Shown: positions 1 through 10,408, numbered from the stretch's first letter. The stretch is DNA of 64,000 bases from an uncultured Pelagibacteraceae bacterium (GCA_902554335.1 CACDOD010000001.1:39596-103595), one strand, 5' to 3'. Numbers and translations are program-made. The notes: generated by a model from the sequence alone, not told the origin.

Positions 1-30
1 TTTTATTTTATGTTATATAAGGCCACCATT

Positions 31-1470
31 ATGTCAGATAAAATGCTTAAATTTGTAAATATAGGTCAGCAAAACCCACCTAAAAGACCTAGAGATGAGA
101 GAAATAAGGACTTTAATGAGATTTATAAAGAATTTATAGATGAAAAAGCCAAAACTCAATCAAGCAGATGTTCCCAATGTGGAGTTCCATTTTGCCAAGT
201 CCATTGCCCATTAAGCAATAATATACCCGATTGGTTAAAATTAACCGCAGAAGGTAGATTAGAAGAGGCCTATAGATTATCCCAAAGTACAAATAACATG
301 CCCGAAGTTTGTGGAAGAATATGCCCACAAGATCGGCTTTGTGAAGGCAATTGCGTGATTGAACAGTCAGGTCACGGAACAGTCACTATAGGATCTGTAG
401 AGAAATTTTTAACAGAAACTGCCTGGGAAAATAATTGGATTCAACCTATCGAGGTTAAAAACGAAATTAATCAAAGCATAGGAATAATAGGCGCAGGTCC
501 AGCAGGATTGGCGTGTGCTGAAGAATTAAGAAAAAAAAATTACAAAGTCACTGTTTACGATAGATATGATAGAGCAGGTGGCTTATTAATTTATGGAATT
601 CCTAATTTTAAGTTAGAAAAGCATGTAGTCTTAAGAAGAATTAAATATTTAACAGATAGTGGGATAGAATTTGTAAATAATTTTGAGGTAGGTAAAGATA
701 AATCATTTCAAGAGTTGAAAGAAAAACATGATGCAATTTTAATTGCAACAGGGGTATATAAATCAAGAGAAATTGATCTTCCAGGTAGTGATTTAGGAAA
801 TATTTTCCCAGCTATGGAATTTTTAACTGCATCAAATAAGAAAGGATTAGGAGATAAAGTTGAATTATTTGATAGTGGAGTTTTAAATGCTGAAGGAAAA
901 GATGTAGTTGTAATTGGTGGTGGTGATACTGCTATGGATTGTGTAAGAACTTCAATAAGACAAAACGCTAATTCTGTCAAATGTTTATATAGAAGAAACA
1001 AAGAAAATATGCCCGGATCAGCACGTGAAGTAAAAAATGCAGAAGAAGAGGGTGTAGAATTTGTTTGGCTTTCAAGTCCAAAAGAATTCACAGGTATAAA
1101 TAAAGTTGAAACAGTTAAGGCTTCAAAAATGAAGTTAGGTGAACCAGATGAAAGTGGAAGAAGAAAACCTATTGAGGAAAAGGATTCTGATTTTGAGATT
1201 AAAGCTGATCTAGTTATAAAAGCACTTGGTTTTGACCCTGAAAATTTACCTAAATTATTTGGTGAGAATAATTTACAGGTCTCTAGATGGGGAACAATTA
1301 AAGCAGATTTTGAAACAATGGAAACTTCAATATCAGGTGTATTTGCAGCTGGTGATATTGTTAGAGGTGCTTCGTTAGTTGTTTGGGCAATAAAAGACGG
1401 AAGAGATGCTTCAGATAATATTGATAAATTTTTAAAAAATAAAATTCAATTAAAGCAAAAGGTTGCATGA
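31..1470 (+). CDS. gltD: Glutamate synthase (NADPH) small subunit
   Basis: Transfers electrons from NADPH through FAD and Fe-S clusters to the large subunit, which makes glutamate from glutamine and 2-oxoglutarate. The N-terminal ferredoxin-like part has cysteines at about 47, 50, 55, 59 and 94, 98, 104, 108 (CGRICPQDRLCEGNC). The FAD site GAGPAGLA lies near residue 154 and the second dinucleotide site IGGGDTAMDC near 290. The frame is open from base 10, but ATG 31 gives MSDKMLKF, which lines up with the start of E. coli GltD; ATG 43 is also possible. The stop overlaps the gltB start as ATGA. About 479 aa, normal for the family. Confidence 0.95.
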   Translation: MSDKMLKFVNIGQQNPPKRPRDERNKDFNEIYKEFIDEKAKTQSSRCSQCGVPFCQVHCPLSNNIPDWLKLTAEGRLEEAYRLSQSTNNMPEVCGRICPQDRLCEGNCVIEQSGHGTVTIGSVEKFLTETAWENNWIQPIEVKNEINQSIGIIGAGPAGLACAEELRKKNYKVTVYDRYDRAGGLLIYGIPNFKLEKHVVLRRIKYLTDSGIEFVNNFEVGKDKSFQELKEKHDAILIATGVYKSREIDLPGSDLGNIFPAMEFLTASNKKGLGDKVELFDSGVLNAEGKDVVVIGGGDTAMDCVRTSIRQNANSVKCLYRRNKENMPGSAREVKNAEEEGVEFVWLSSPKEFTGINKVETVKASKMKLGEPDESGRRKPIEEKDSDFEIKADLVIKALGFDPENLPKLFGENNLQVSRWGTIKADFETMETSISGVFAAGDIVRGASLVVWAIKDGRDASDNIDKFLKNKIQLKQKVA

Positions 1471-4400
1471 TAAATTTAAGAGCAAAAAACCTAAAAAAAT
1501 TAAAAGAGAATTATGTTTATCACGAAAACATGGAGCATGATGCTTGCGGTGTTGGTCTTATAGTTTCAACCGAAGGAAAAAAATCAAGAAAGGTAGTAGA
1601 ATCTGGAATAGAAGCTTTAAAAGCTGTTTGGCATAGAGGTGCAATAGATGCTGACGGCAAAACTGGCGATGGGGCAGGAATTCATATAGAAATTCCAACA
1701 GACTTTTTCATAGAAAAAATAGAAGTTACAGGACACTCTCACGATAATTCTGAACTTTGTATTGGGATGATTTTTTTACCAAGAAATGATTATAGTGCTC
1801 AAGAGGCATGTCGAACTATTGTAGAAAGTGAACTAACTAAAAATAATTTCAATATATACGGATGGAGACAAGTACCCGTTAACCCTTCTGTGTTAGGTGA
1901 GAAAGCTGAGCAAACAAGACCAGAAATAACCCAAATCCTCTTTAAACATAATAACAAAAAAATTAAGGACAAAGAACTTAATAGATCGCTCTATGAAACA
2001 AGGAGAATTATTGAAAAGCAAGCCTCAAGTAATCAACTAAATGGCTTCTATATATGTTCATTTAGTTCTAAATCTATAATCTATAAAGGAATGTTCTTAG
2101 CTGAGGCTATAGATGACTTTTATCCAGATCTTAAAGACGAGAGGTTTGTATCTAGATACTCAATTTTTCATCAAAGATTTTCTACTAATACTGCACCCAG
2201 TTGGGATTTAGCCCAACCGTTTAGATCTTTAGCTCATAATGGGGAAATAAATACTTTAAAAGGAAATATAAATTGGATGAAAGTACACGAACAGGAAATG
2301 CATTCCCCGCTGTTCCAAAATATAGAAAATTTAAAGCCAGTTATACCATCAGGAAATTCAGACTCAGCTTCATTGGACAATGTTTTTGAGTTACTTACTA
2401 CATCAGGACACTCCGCACCTTTAGCTAAATTAATGCTAATTCCAGATGCATGGTCAAAAAAAAGCAAAGTGCTTCCAAAAGAACATTTACAATTATTTAA
2501 TTTTTTAAATAGTTCTATGGAACCCTGGGATGGACCAGCAGCCATTGCAGGAACAGATAATGAATGGGCGATAGTTGCTTCTGATCGTAATGGATTAAGG
2601 CCAATGAGATATACGGTAACAAATGATAAACTTTTATTTGCAGGTTCAGAAACAGGAATGATTAACATTAACGAAAAAAAAATAATTGAAAAAGGTAGAT
2701 TGGGTCCTGGTGAAATTTTAGGAGTAAGAATTGAGAAAGGTAAAATTTTTAGAAATACTGAAATCAAAAGTTATTTAGCAAAAGAGTACAAGCATTTTAA
2801 TAATCAAATAATTGATCTAGATAAAAAATTTCCTATACAAAATGAAAAAAACTTATTTGAAGGTAATGATCTAAGAGAAAGACAATATTTATTTGGTTAT
2901 AGCTTGGAAGATCTAGAGCTAATTTTACATCCAATGGCTCAAGACGCAAAAGAGGCAACAGGATCAATGGGAGATGATACTCCTTTGGCAGTATTATCGG
3001 ATAAATACAGACCATTATACCATTATTTTAGACAAAACTTTAGTCAGGTTACAAACCCTCCAATAGACTCTTTAAGAGAAAACAAAGTAATGAGTTTAAA
3101 AACTAGATTTGGTAATCTTGGAAATATTTTAGACTTTAACACCTTAACAGAAGATAACATATATGTTTTAGAAAGCCCGATACTTTCAAATACTCAATTT
3201 GATAAATTCACAAATTACTTTAAAGAAAATGTGATAAAAATAGATTGCACATTTTCGGTGGATCAAAGTTTAGAGGAAGCTTTAGATAAAATTAAGAGAG
3301 AAGCTGAAATTGCAGTAAGGCAAGGTTTTACGCAAATTGTTTTGACGGATAAAAATGTTTCAGATGATAAATTGCCAATCCCAATATTACTTGCAGTCGG
3401 TGCAGTAAACACTTATTTAGTAAAACTCAAATTAAGAGGATATGCATCAATTAACGTTCAAACTGGTGATGCAATGGATACCCATTCTTTTGCTACTATA
3501 ATAGGTGTAGGAGCGACAACAGTTAACCCATATCTTGCATTTGATAGTTTATATCAACGTTTTAATAAAAAATTATTCGGCAATTTTGAATTTGATGAAT
3601 GTGTAAGCAGATATATTAAATCGGTTAATTTAGGCCTGCTTAAAATAATGTCAAAGATGGGAATTTCTGTAATTAGTTCTTATAGGGGTGGATGTAATTT
3701 TGAAACAGTTGGGCTAAGCAGGACAATTGTAAATAATTTTTTCCCTGGAGTACTTTCTAAAATATCTGGAATAGGACTTACTGGTATAGAAAAAAAAATA
3801 AGGAACATTCATAAACAAGCCTTTTCAAAAAACAATAATGTTCTCCCAATTGGAGGAATCTATAGATATAGAAAAACTGGTGAAACTCATCAATATCAAG
3901 GCAGATTAATACACATGTTGCAAACAGCAGTTACAAAAGGATCTTACGACATATACAAGAAATATGCTGAAGGGATTTATGATCTACCCCCAATAAGTTT
4001 GAGAGATCTAATTGGATTTAACAAAAAAAATTCTATTAATCTAGATCAAGTTGAGCCTATAGACGAAATTTTAAAAAGATTTGGAAGTGGAAGCATGTCT
4101 CACGGTGCATTATCAAAAGAAGCCCATGAAACACTAGCTATTGGCATGAATAGAATCAAAGGTGCTTCTTGTAGTGGGGAAGGTGGAGAAGATAAATCTA
4201 GGTTTAAAATTTTAGATAATGGAGATACAGCAAATTCAAGAGTTAAACAAATTGCTTCTGCAAGATTTGGGGTAACAATAGATTACTTAAACAACTGTAA
4301 TGAGATTGAAATTAAAATCGCACAAGGAGCAAAACCAGGAGAAGGGGGACAGCTGCCAGGTTTTAAAGTTACTGATGAAATAGCAAAACTTCGACACTCA

Positions 4401-5963
4401 ACACCGGGGGTTACATTAATTTCCCCTCCGCCCCACCATGATATTTACTCAATAGAGGATCTTGCTCAGTTAATATATGACTTAAAACAAATTAATCCAA
4501 ATGCAAGAGTAGGTGTAAAATTAGTTGCATCATCTGGTATTGGAACAATTGCAGCTGGAGTTGCTAAAGCAAAAGCAGACATTATTTTAATTTCTGGACA
4601 TTCTGGAGGAACCGGAGCTACACCACAAACTAGCGTTAAGTATGTTGGTATTCCATGGGAAATGGGTCTCACAGAAGCAAATCAAGTTTTAACGTTAAAT
4701 AACTTAAGACATAAAGTTACATTAAGAACCGATGGAGGAATAAAGACAGGTAGAGATGTAGTTATAGCAGCAATGATGGGAGCAGAAGAGTTTGGTGTCG
4801 CAACAACAGCACTGGTTGCTATGGGATGTATAATGGTTAGACAGTGTCATTCAAATACTTGTCCAGTAGGAGTTTGCACTCAAGATGAAAAATTAAGAGA
4901 AAAATTTGTTGGCACTCCTGAAAAAGTTGTAAATTTATTTAAATTTATAGCAACAGAGGTAAGGGAAATTTTAGCTGAGCTTGGCTTTAAAAATCTTAAT
5001 GAAATAATTGGGCGCACAGACTTATTAAGACAAATTAGCAAAGGTTCACCCAATCTTGACGATTTAGACTTAAATCCACTTTTTGTTCAAGCTGATCCAG
5101 GCAAAAATAAAAGATATTGTGAAAATCAAATTATAAATAGTGTTCCTGATACTTTAGATCAAAAAATTTGGACTGAAATAGAAAATAATATCGAGCATAA
5201 GAAAGATATAGAAAAAGAATTTAATATTGAAAACACAAATAGAGCTGTGGGTACTAGAATTTCTTATCATTTATATAAAAAATATGGAGAGGATAAGATT
5301 GAACCCGAGAGTATAAAATTAATTTTTAAAGGTTCAGCGGGACAATCTTTTGGAGCTTTTGCAATAAAAGGTTTAAAACTTGTACTCAAAGGTGACGCTA
5401 ACGATTATGTAGCGAAGGGGTTGTCTGGTGCAACAATTTCTATTAAGCTTCAAAATGAAAGTAATATTATTTCTAAAGATAATACAATTATAGGTAACAC
5501 AGTCCTCTATGGAGCAACATCTGGATATTTATTTGCAGCTGGTCAAGCTGGAGAAAGATTTGCGGTAAGAAATTCTGGAGCTACAGCAGTTGTAGAAGGT
5601 TGTGGTTCTAATGGATGTGAATATATGACCGGAGGAACAATTGTTGTCTTAGGTGAAGTTGGAGACAATTTTGGTGCAGGAATGACGGGAGGCATGGGCT
5701 TTGTATACGATCCAGAAAATATATTTCAAAACAAAGTTAATCCAGAAACAATAATTTGGCAAAAACTAGAGACTAAATTTTGGAAAAATGAATTAAAAAA
5801 ACTATTACAAAAGCACTTTGAGGAGACCAATTCAGAAGTTTCAAAGAAAATTATAGAGAATTTTGATCAAGAAATTATTAAGTTTTATCAAGTATGCCCC
5901 AAAGAAATGCTAGATAAACTTGAAAATCCAATTACAAATCAACATACAAATTTAGCAAGTTAA
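1467..5963 (+). CDS. gltB: Glutamate synthase (NADPH) large subunit
   Basis: Catalytic GOGAT subunit of about 1498 aa, full length for bacteria. Glutamine is hydrolysed in the N-terminal Ntn domain; Cys27 of DACGVGLI is the expected nucleophile after removal of a short propeptide. The FMN/synthase domain follows, with the 3Fe-4S cysteines in CIMVRQCHSNTC (CX5CX4C), then the C-terminal beta-helix domain with repeated GG turns and GCGSNGCEYMTGG. It overlaps gltD by four bases, so the two are translationally coupled and work as one enzyme. Together with glutamine synthetase (not in this window) this is the ammonium assimilation route. Confidence 0.97.
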   Translation: MINLRAKNLKKLKENYVYHENMEHDACGVGLIVSTEGKKSRKVVESGIEALKAVWHRGAIDADGKTGDGAGIHIEIPTDFFIEKIEVTGHSHDNSELCIGMIFLPRNDYSAQEACRTIVESELTKNNFNIYGWRQVPVNPSVLGEKAEQTRPEITQILFKHNNKKIKDKELNRSLYETRRIIEKQASSNQLNGFYICSFSSKSIIYKGMFLAEAIDDFYPDLKDERFVSRYSIFHQRFSTNTAPSWDLAQPFRSLAHNGEINTLKGNINWMKVHEQEMHSPLFQNIENLKPVIPSGNSDSASLDNVFELLTTSGHSAPLAKLMLIPDAWSKKSKVLPKEHLQLFNFLNSSMEPWDGPAAIAGTDNEWAIVASDRNGLRPMRYTVTNDKLLFAGSETGMININEKKIIEKGRLGPGEILGVRIEKGKIFRNTEIKSYLAKEYKHFNNQIIDLDKKFPIQNEKNLFEGNDLRERQYLFGYSLEDLELILHPMAQDAKEATGSMGDDTPLAVLSDKYRPLYHYFRQNFSQVTNPPIDSLRENKVMSLKTRFGNLGNILDFNTLTEDNIYVLESPILSNTQFDKFTNYFKENVIKIDCTFSVDQSLEEALDKIKREAEIAVRQGFTQIVLTDKNVSDDKLPIPILLAVGAVNTYLVKLKLRGYASINVQTGDAMDTHSFATIIGVGATTVNPYLAFDSLYQRFNKKLFGNFEFDECVSRYIKSVNLGLLKIMSKMGISVISSYRGGCNFETVGLSRTIVNNFFPGVLSKISGIGLTGIEKKIRNIHKQAFSKNNNVLPIGGIYRYRKTGETHQYQGRLIHMLQTAVTKGSYDIYKKYAEGIYDLPPISLRDLIGFNKKNSINLDQVEPIDEILKRFGSGSMSHGALSKEAHETLAIGMNRIKGASCSGEGGEDKSRFKILDNGDTANSRVKQIASARFGVTIDYLNNCNEIEIKIAQGAKPGEGGQLPGFKVTDEIAKLRHSTPGVTLISPPPHHDIYSIEDLAQLIYDLKQINPNARVGVKLVASSGIGTIAAGVAKAKADIILISGHSGGTGATPQTSVKYVGIPWEMGLTEANQVLTLNNLRHKVTLRTDGGIKTGRDVVIAAMMGAEEFGVATTALVAMGCIMVRQCHSNTCPVGVCTQDEKLREKFVGTPEKVVNLFKFIATEVREILAELGFKNLNEIIGRTDLLRQISKGSPNLDDLDLNPLFVQADPGKNKRYCENQIINSVPDTLDQKIWTEIENNIEHKKDIEKEFNIENTNRAVGTRISYHLYKKYGEDKIEPESIKLIFKGSAGQSFGAFAIKGLKLVLKGDANDYVAKGLSGATISIKLQNESNIISKDNTIIGNTVLYGATSGYLFAAGQAGERFAVRNSGATAVVEGCGSNGCEYMTGGTIVVLGEVGDNFGAGMTGGMGFVYDPENIFQNKVNPETIIWQKLETKFWKNELKKLLQKHFEETNSEVSKKIIENFDQEIIKFYQVCPKEMLDKLENPITNQHTNLAS

Positions 5964-5977
5964 TAATAGAAATTGAT

Positions 5978-6751
5978 TTAATTAATTGAAGTTGATGTTC
6001 GAAATATACTATAGATTTTTTCTATTTCTTTAGTTAGCCTTTTTAAATTTTTTTTCTTTGAAAGACTATGATCTCCGTTTTTAACTATAATCAACTTCTT
6101 TTTTGCATTTTTAAATGCTTTCATGATTTTCTTTGAAATAGAAATTGGAACTACATCATCTTTTTTACCATGAAGAATCGTAAGGAATATTTTGTTATTA
6201 TATTTTTTATTAAATATTTTATTTTTTCTTCCATCTTTAATTAGATTATAGGATATATTATATTCAAATCCTCCATGACTAAAGATATAAAATTTTTCAT
6301 TTATTAATTGTTTTTTTATTTTTTTACTAAATTTTTTCCACATTAGCCTATCTAAAAATTCGGGGGCTGGTGCAATTCCAACTAAAGCAAAAATTTTTTT
6401 ATTCATATATTTTAATAGATTTAAAGCTAACCAGCCACCCATACTAGAACCAACTAAAATTAATTTTTTTCCCTGCAATTTTTTCTTAATAACTTTTTTT
6501 GCATCATCAGTCCAACTCGAGATTGTACCATCTTCAAATCTTCCGTATGATTTCCCATGTCCAGAATATTCCATGGCTAGAAATCCTATCCTATTTGTTT
6601 TGCAAAATTTATATAAAGCCTTTGGCTTATCCCCTTCCAAATCTGATTTGAAACCATGTAAAAAAACTACATAAATATCGCCAGATGAAGAGTTATACAA
6701 ATATCTAATTTTTTTTTTATTAGAAATTTTAATAAATTTAAATTTTGCCAT
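5978..6751 (-). CDS. Alpha/beta hydrolase, ABHD10-like serine esterase/thioesterase
   Basis: A 257-aa single-domain alpha/beta hydrolase. The oxyanion-loop motif HGFKSD is near residue 32, the nucleophile elbow GSSMGG places the serine at 103, the acid is in KKDDVVP (198/199) and the histidine is H228 in NGDHS. The HG...SGHGKS layout resembles the ABHD10-type hydrolases of alphaproteobacteria and mitochondria, which cleave acyl esters or thioesters. The substrate cannot be read from the sequence. It converges on gltB with 14 bases between and is divergent from the GT4 gene. No signal peptide, so likely cytosolic. Confidence 0.8.
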   Translation of the reverse strand: MAKFKFIKISNKKKIRYLYNSSSGDIYVVFLHGFKSDLEGDKPKALYKFCKTNRIGFLAMEYSGHGKSYGRFEDGTISSWTDDAKKVIKKKLQGKKLILVGSSMGGWLALNLLKYMNKKIFALVGIAPAPEFLDRLMWKKFSKKIKKQLINEKFYIFSHGGFEYNISYNLIKDGRKNKIFNKKYNNKIFLTILHGKKDDVVPISISKKIMKAFKNAKKKLIIVKNGDHSLSKKKNLKRLTKEIEKIYSIFRTSTSIN

Positions 6752-6755
6752 AAAT

Positions 6756-6785
6756 TTTACAGATAACTTATGATATTATTATAAG
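6756..6785 (+). promoter_or_regulatory. Candidate sigma-70 promoter for the GT4/thrS operon
   Basis: TTTACA at 6756-6761 and TATAAG at 6780-6785 are separated by 18 bases, each one mismatch from consensus. The expected start of transcription, about seven bases on, falls at or next to the ATG at 6793, so the message would be nearly leaderless. The site lies in the 41-base gap between divergent genes. Found by eye in AT-rich DNA, so chance matches are common. Confidence 0.4.
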
Positions 6786-6792
6786 TATATAA

Positions 6793-7947
6793 ATGCCATC
6801 AAAAATAAAAGTTTTACAAGTTATACCTAAGCTTGGATATGGAGGTGCAGAAACAGGTTGTTATGATATTGCACATTATCTTTATGAGAAAGACTGCATA
6901 TCTTATATAGTTACCAGTGGAGGTGATCTTCTTAAATTTGTCGATAAAAAAAAAGTAAAAGTAATAAGATTACCCGTACAAAGTAAAAATCCATTAATTA
7001 TTATTTTGAATTCTTTAATTTTAACATTTCTAATATTGTTTCTTAATATAGACATTGTTCATGCTAGAAGTAGAGCTCCAGCGTGGTCATGTTATCTAGC
7101 AACAAAAGTAACAAGACGAAAATTTGTTACAACTTTTCATGGTACTTATAATTTCAATAATAAATTAAAAAAATTCTATAATTCTGTCATGTTAAGGTCG
7201 AAACTCATAATTGCTGGATCTAATTTTATTTTTTCTCATATCAAAGATAATTATTCAGAATTCTTAGATTTAAAAAAAAGGTTATTGGTAATTTTTAGAG
7301 GTATTAATGTCGATTATTTTGATCCAACTACTATAATTGAAGACGAGGAAAGAAAATTGAAAAATGATTGGGGATTAGTAGAAAACAAAAAAATAATTTT
7401 AATGCCAGGGAGACTCACTCCTTGGAAGGGTCAAGAAATGTTTATTGAGGCAATAAATTTAATAAATATTGAACTTGGTTATGAAGCATTTTACGTGGTT
7501 ATATTAGGAAGTGAACAAGGTAGAGATTTATACAAAAAAAAACTTGCTAGGTTAAGTGAACAATTTAGAATGACCAAGCAACTAAAGTTTATTGATAATT
7601 ATAAAAATATGGCATTGGCTTATAAGATTTCAGACATAATCATTTCAGCCTCTGTCGAACCAGAGGCTTTTGGAAGAGTCGCTGTTGAGGCTCAAGCAAT
7701 GAAAAAAATTATAATAGCTAGTAATATTGGAGGTTCGAATGAAACTATTATTGATGAAAAAACTGGTTTTTTATTTGAATCTGGAAATGCAAAATCTTTA
7801 AGTAAAAAAATTATGAAAGTATTAAGTATGGATGAGTCTTTATTAGAAAATATACGTATAGAGGGTAGAAAAAACGTAATAAAAAAATTTAATGTTGAAA
7901 AAATGTGTTTTTCTACTTATTCAGAGTATAAAAAAATTTTAAATTAA
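6793..7947 (+). CDS. Glycosyltransferase family 4
   Basis: A 384-aa GT-B glycosyltransferase. The N-terminal part starts with the usual VLQVIPKLGYGGAE loop. The C-terminal donor-binding half has PGRLTPWKGQE near residue 208 and SVEPEAFGRVAVEAQAM, the E-x7-E region of GT4 enzymes. It probably adds a sugar to lipopolysaccharide or another envelope glycan on the inner face of the membrane; donor and acceptor are unknown. Its stop overlaps the thrS start by one base, so it leads the translation operon, an unusual partner for a synthetase. Confidence 0.85.
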   Translation: MPSKIKVLQVIPKLGYGGAETGCYDIAHYLYEKDCISYIVTSGGDLLKFVDKKKVKVIRLPVQSKNPLIIILNSLILTFLILFLNIDIVHARSRAPAWSCYLATKVTRRKFVTTFHGTYNFNNKLKKFYNSVMLRSKLIIAGSNFIFSHIKDNYSEFLDLKKRLLVIFRGINVDYFDPTTIIEDEERKLKNDWGLVENKKIILMPGRLTPWKGQEMFIEAINLINIELGYEAFYVVILGSEQGRDLYKKKLARLSEQFRMTKQLKFIDNYKNMALAYKISDIIISASVEPEAFGRVAVEAQAMKKIIIASNIGGSNETIIDEKTGFLFESGNAKSLSKKIMKVLSMDESLLENIRIEGRKNVIKKFNVEKMCFSTYSEYKKILN

Positions 7948-9863
7948 TGTTAAATATAACACTACCAGATGGAAATAAGCTTAACTTTGAAAAAAAAGTT
8001 ACTGGCTTTGAGATTGCTGAAAAAATAAGTAAATCTCTATCAAAAAGTGCTTTGTTAATAAGTATTGATGGTAAATTAAAAGATTTAAACACAGTAATAG
8101 ACAAAGATTGTTCAGTAAAAATATTTACTTCAAAAGATAAAGAAGGACTTGAAACTATAAGGCACGACACAGCGCATATTTTGGCAATGGCTGTACAAGA
8201 ATTGTTTCCAGGAACTCAAGTAACCATTGGCCCTGTTATAGAGGATGGTTTTTACTATGATTTTGCAAGAAAAGAGCCTTTTACAGATGAAGATCTGAAC
8301 AAAATTGAGAACAAAATGAGAGAAATAGTTGAAAGAGACGAACAAACAACCAGAGAAGTTTGGCCTAGAAAAAAAGCTATCGATCATTTTAAAAAAATTG
8401 GAGAAATTTATAAAGCAGAAATTATTAAAAATATTCCTGAGGAGGAAGAGGTTTCGATTTATTTTCATGGAAAATGGCATGATCTATGCAGAGGTCCTCA
8501 TTTAACATCTACTGGAAAAATTGGAAAATATTTTAAATTAACTAAAGTATCAGGAGCATATTGGAGAGGAGACTCGAAAAATGAGATGCTTCAAAGAGTA
8601 TATGGAACAAGTTGGTCGACACAAAAAGAATTAGATGATTATCTTGAAAAAATAGAAGAAGCTGAGAAACGTGATCATAGAAAATTAGGCAAACTTATGA
8701 ACCTTTTTCATTTTCGTGAAGAAAGTCCAGGAGCTGTTTTTTGGCATGAAAAAGGATGGGCATTATTCCAAAAACTTATATCGTATATGAGATATAAGCA
8801 AGAAGATGCGGGTTACAAAGAGATTAATACTCCTGAAATTTTAGATAGATCTCTTTGGGAAAAATCTGGACACTGGGAAAAATTTGGAGCCAATATGTAT
8901 ACTTCAGAAACGCCTGACAAAAAAATTTTTGCTATTAAACCGATGAATTGTCCAGGATGTGTTCAGGTTTTTAATCAAGGTTTGAAAAGTTATAGAGATC
9001 TTCCATTTAAAATGTCAGAATTTGGAAAAGTTCACAGATATGAACCATCTGGTGCTTTACATGGACTTTTACGAGTTAGGGCATTTACACAAGATGACGC
9101 TCACATTTTTTGTACTGAGGATCAAATAACTGAAGAATGTTTATCAGTCACAAATTTGATATTAGAAATTTATAAAGATTTAGGATTTGAGGATGTTATT
9201 TTAAAATACTCAGACAGACCAGATCTAAGGGTTGGTGAAGATGGTGTATGGGATAAATCTGAAGCAGCATTACTAAAGGCTATTAAAGCTTCAAAACTTG
9301 AGTACAGTGTAAATAAGGGCGAAGGTGCTTTTTATGGTCCTAAAATTGAATTTGTTTTAAGAGATGCGATTGGTAGAGATTGGCAATGTGGAACTTTACA
9401 AGTTGACTTAAATTTACCTGGAAGATTAGGAGCAAGTTATGTCGATAAAGATGGATCAAAAAAAATACCAGTTATGCTTCATAGAGCTTTATTCGGATCA
9501 CTTGAAAGATTCATAGGAATACTAATAGAAAATTATGCTGGCAAACTTCCATTTTGGATTTCACCTTTACAAACTATGGTAATCCCCATATCAGAAGATT
9601 TTAATGAATATGCTGTGTTGATTCAAAAAAAAATCAAAAACTCAGGAATCACATGTAGCGTAGATTTAAAAAATCATAACTTAAATTATAAAATACGTGA
9701 ACATTCTAATGCAAAGGTCCCAATACTATTAATTTGTGGAAAAAAAGAAGTTGACTCTAATGCTGTAACTATTAGAAAGTTGGACTCAAATAAACAAGAA
9801 AATATGTCAATAGACGAATTTATCAAAAAATACAGCGCTTTAAATAAAGCTCCTTCAATTTAG
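7947..9863 (+). CDS. thrS: Threonyl-tRNA synthetase
   Basis: Class II synthetase of 638 aa charging tRNA-Thr. An N-terminal TGS domain (residues 1-60) is followed by the editing domain (IRHDTAHILA, and the zinc-site-like HDLCRGPH). In the catalytic core the zinc cysteine is in MNCPGC, motif 2 is HRYEPSGALHGLLRVR and motif 3 is LHRALFGSLERF. The anticodon-binding domain is C-terminal. Length and domains are complete. It overlaps the preceding GT4 stop by one base and its own stop (TAG) overlaps the GTG start of infC. A tRNA-Thr(GGT) gene lies elsewhere in the window. Confidence 0.97.
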   Translation: MLNITLPDGNKLNFEKKVTGFEIAEKISKSLSKSALLISIDGKLKDLNTVIDKDCSVKIFTSKDKEGLETIRHDTAHILAMAVQELFPGTQVTIGPVIEDGFYYDFARKEPFTDEDLNKIENKMREIVERDEQTTREVWPRKKAIDHFKKIGEIYKAEIIKNIPEEEEVSIYFHGKWHDLCRGPHLTSTGKIGKYFKLTKVSGAYWRGDSKNEMLQRVYGTSWSTQKELDDYLEKIEEAEKRDHRKLGKLMNLFHFREESPGAVFWHEKGWALFQKLISYMRYKQEDAGYKEINTPEILDRSLWEKSGHWEKFGANMYTSETPDKKIFAIKPMNCPGCVQVFNQGLKSYRDLPFKMSEFGKVHRYEPSGALHGLLRVRAFTQDDAHIFCTEDQITEECLSVTNLILEIYKDLGFEDVILKYSDRPDLRVGEDGVWDKSEAALLKAIKASKLEYSVNKGEGAFYGPKIEFVLRDAIGRDWQCGTLQVDLNLPGRLGASYVDKDGSKKIPVMLHRALFGSLERFIGILIENYAGKLPFWISPLQTMVIPISEDFNEYAVLIQKKIKNSGITCSVDLKNHNLNYKIREHSNAKVPILLICGKKEVDSNAVTIRKLDSNKQENMSIDEFIKKYSALNKAPSI

Positions 9864-10408
9864 TGCCAGATTTCAAACAAAACTATTTTCATAAAAAAAA
9901 TAAATCTTTTGGACCAAGATATAATAACAGAATAAATTCTTCAGAAGTTCAAGTAATAGATAGCGATGGTGAAAATTTAGGGGTTTTAAATACCCAAGAA
10001 GCAATTAATAAAGCAAAGAGTGAAGGGCTTGATTTAATTGAGATTGCACCAAATGCAAAACCTCCAGTATGTAAAATTATGGATATTGGTAAGTATAAAT
10101 ATGATCAACAAAAAAAAGCAAGCAAAGCAAAAAAAAATCAAAAAAAAGTAGAATTAAAAGAAATTAAGTTAAGACCGGTTACAGAAGTTCATGATTACAC
10201 ATTCAAAATTAAAAATGCACAAAAATTTCTTTCAAAAGGAGATAAAGTAAAGTTTACAATAAAGTTTAAAGGTAGAGAGTTACAACATATTAACCTAGGG
10301 AACGAATTAATGGATAAGATTAAAGTAGATATGGAAAATGTGGGAAAAATAGAACTCCAGCCTAAATTTGATGGAAAACAAATGATTATGGTGGTGCAAC
10401 CAGTATAA
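9863..10408 (+). CDS. infC: Translation initiation factor IF-3
   Basis: IF-3 (181 aa) binds the 30S subunit and proofreads start codons. The N-domain holds YNNRINSSEVQVID and GLDLIEIAPNAKPPVCKIMD; the C-domain holds the conserved GDKVKFTIKFKGRE stretch. It starts with GTG overlapping the thrS stop. infC is known for rare start codons that let IF-3 limit its own synthesis (AUU in E. coli), so the non-ATG start fits such control, though GTG is a weaker discriminator. A base-paired element spans its stop codon. First of the conserved infC-rpmI-rplT set. Confidence 0.95.
   Translation: MPDFKQNYFHKKNKSFGPRYNNRINSSEVQVIDSDGENLGVLNTQEAINKAKSEGLDLIEIAPNAKPPVCKIMDIGKYKYDQQKKASKAKKNQKKVELKEIKLRPVTEVHDYTFKIKNAQKFLSKGDKVKFTIKFKGRELQHINLGNELMDKIKVDMENVGKIELQPKFDGKQMIMVVQPV

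Noticed and set aside
1-30. Riboswitch or regulatory leader for gltDB
   Set aside because: Only 30 bases are present before the start, so nothing can be judged.
2234-2767. 177-aa minus-strand frame inside gltB
   Set aside because: It lies opposite conserved coding sequence of gltB and has no family features; a shadow frame, like the other long antisense frames seen within genes.
8130-8480. 116-aa minus-strand frame within thrS
   Set aside because: Phe/Lys-rich antisense of an AT-rich gene with no recognisable domain.
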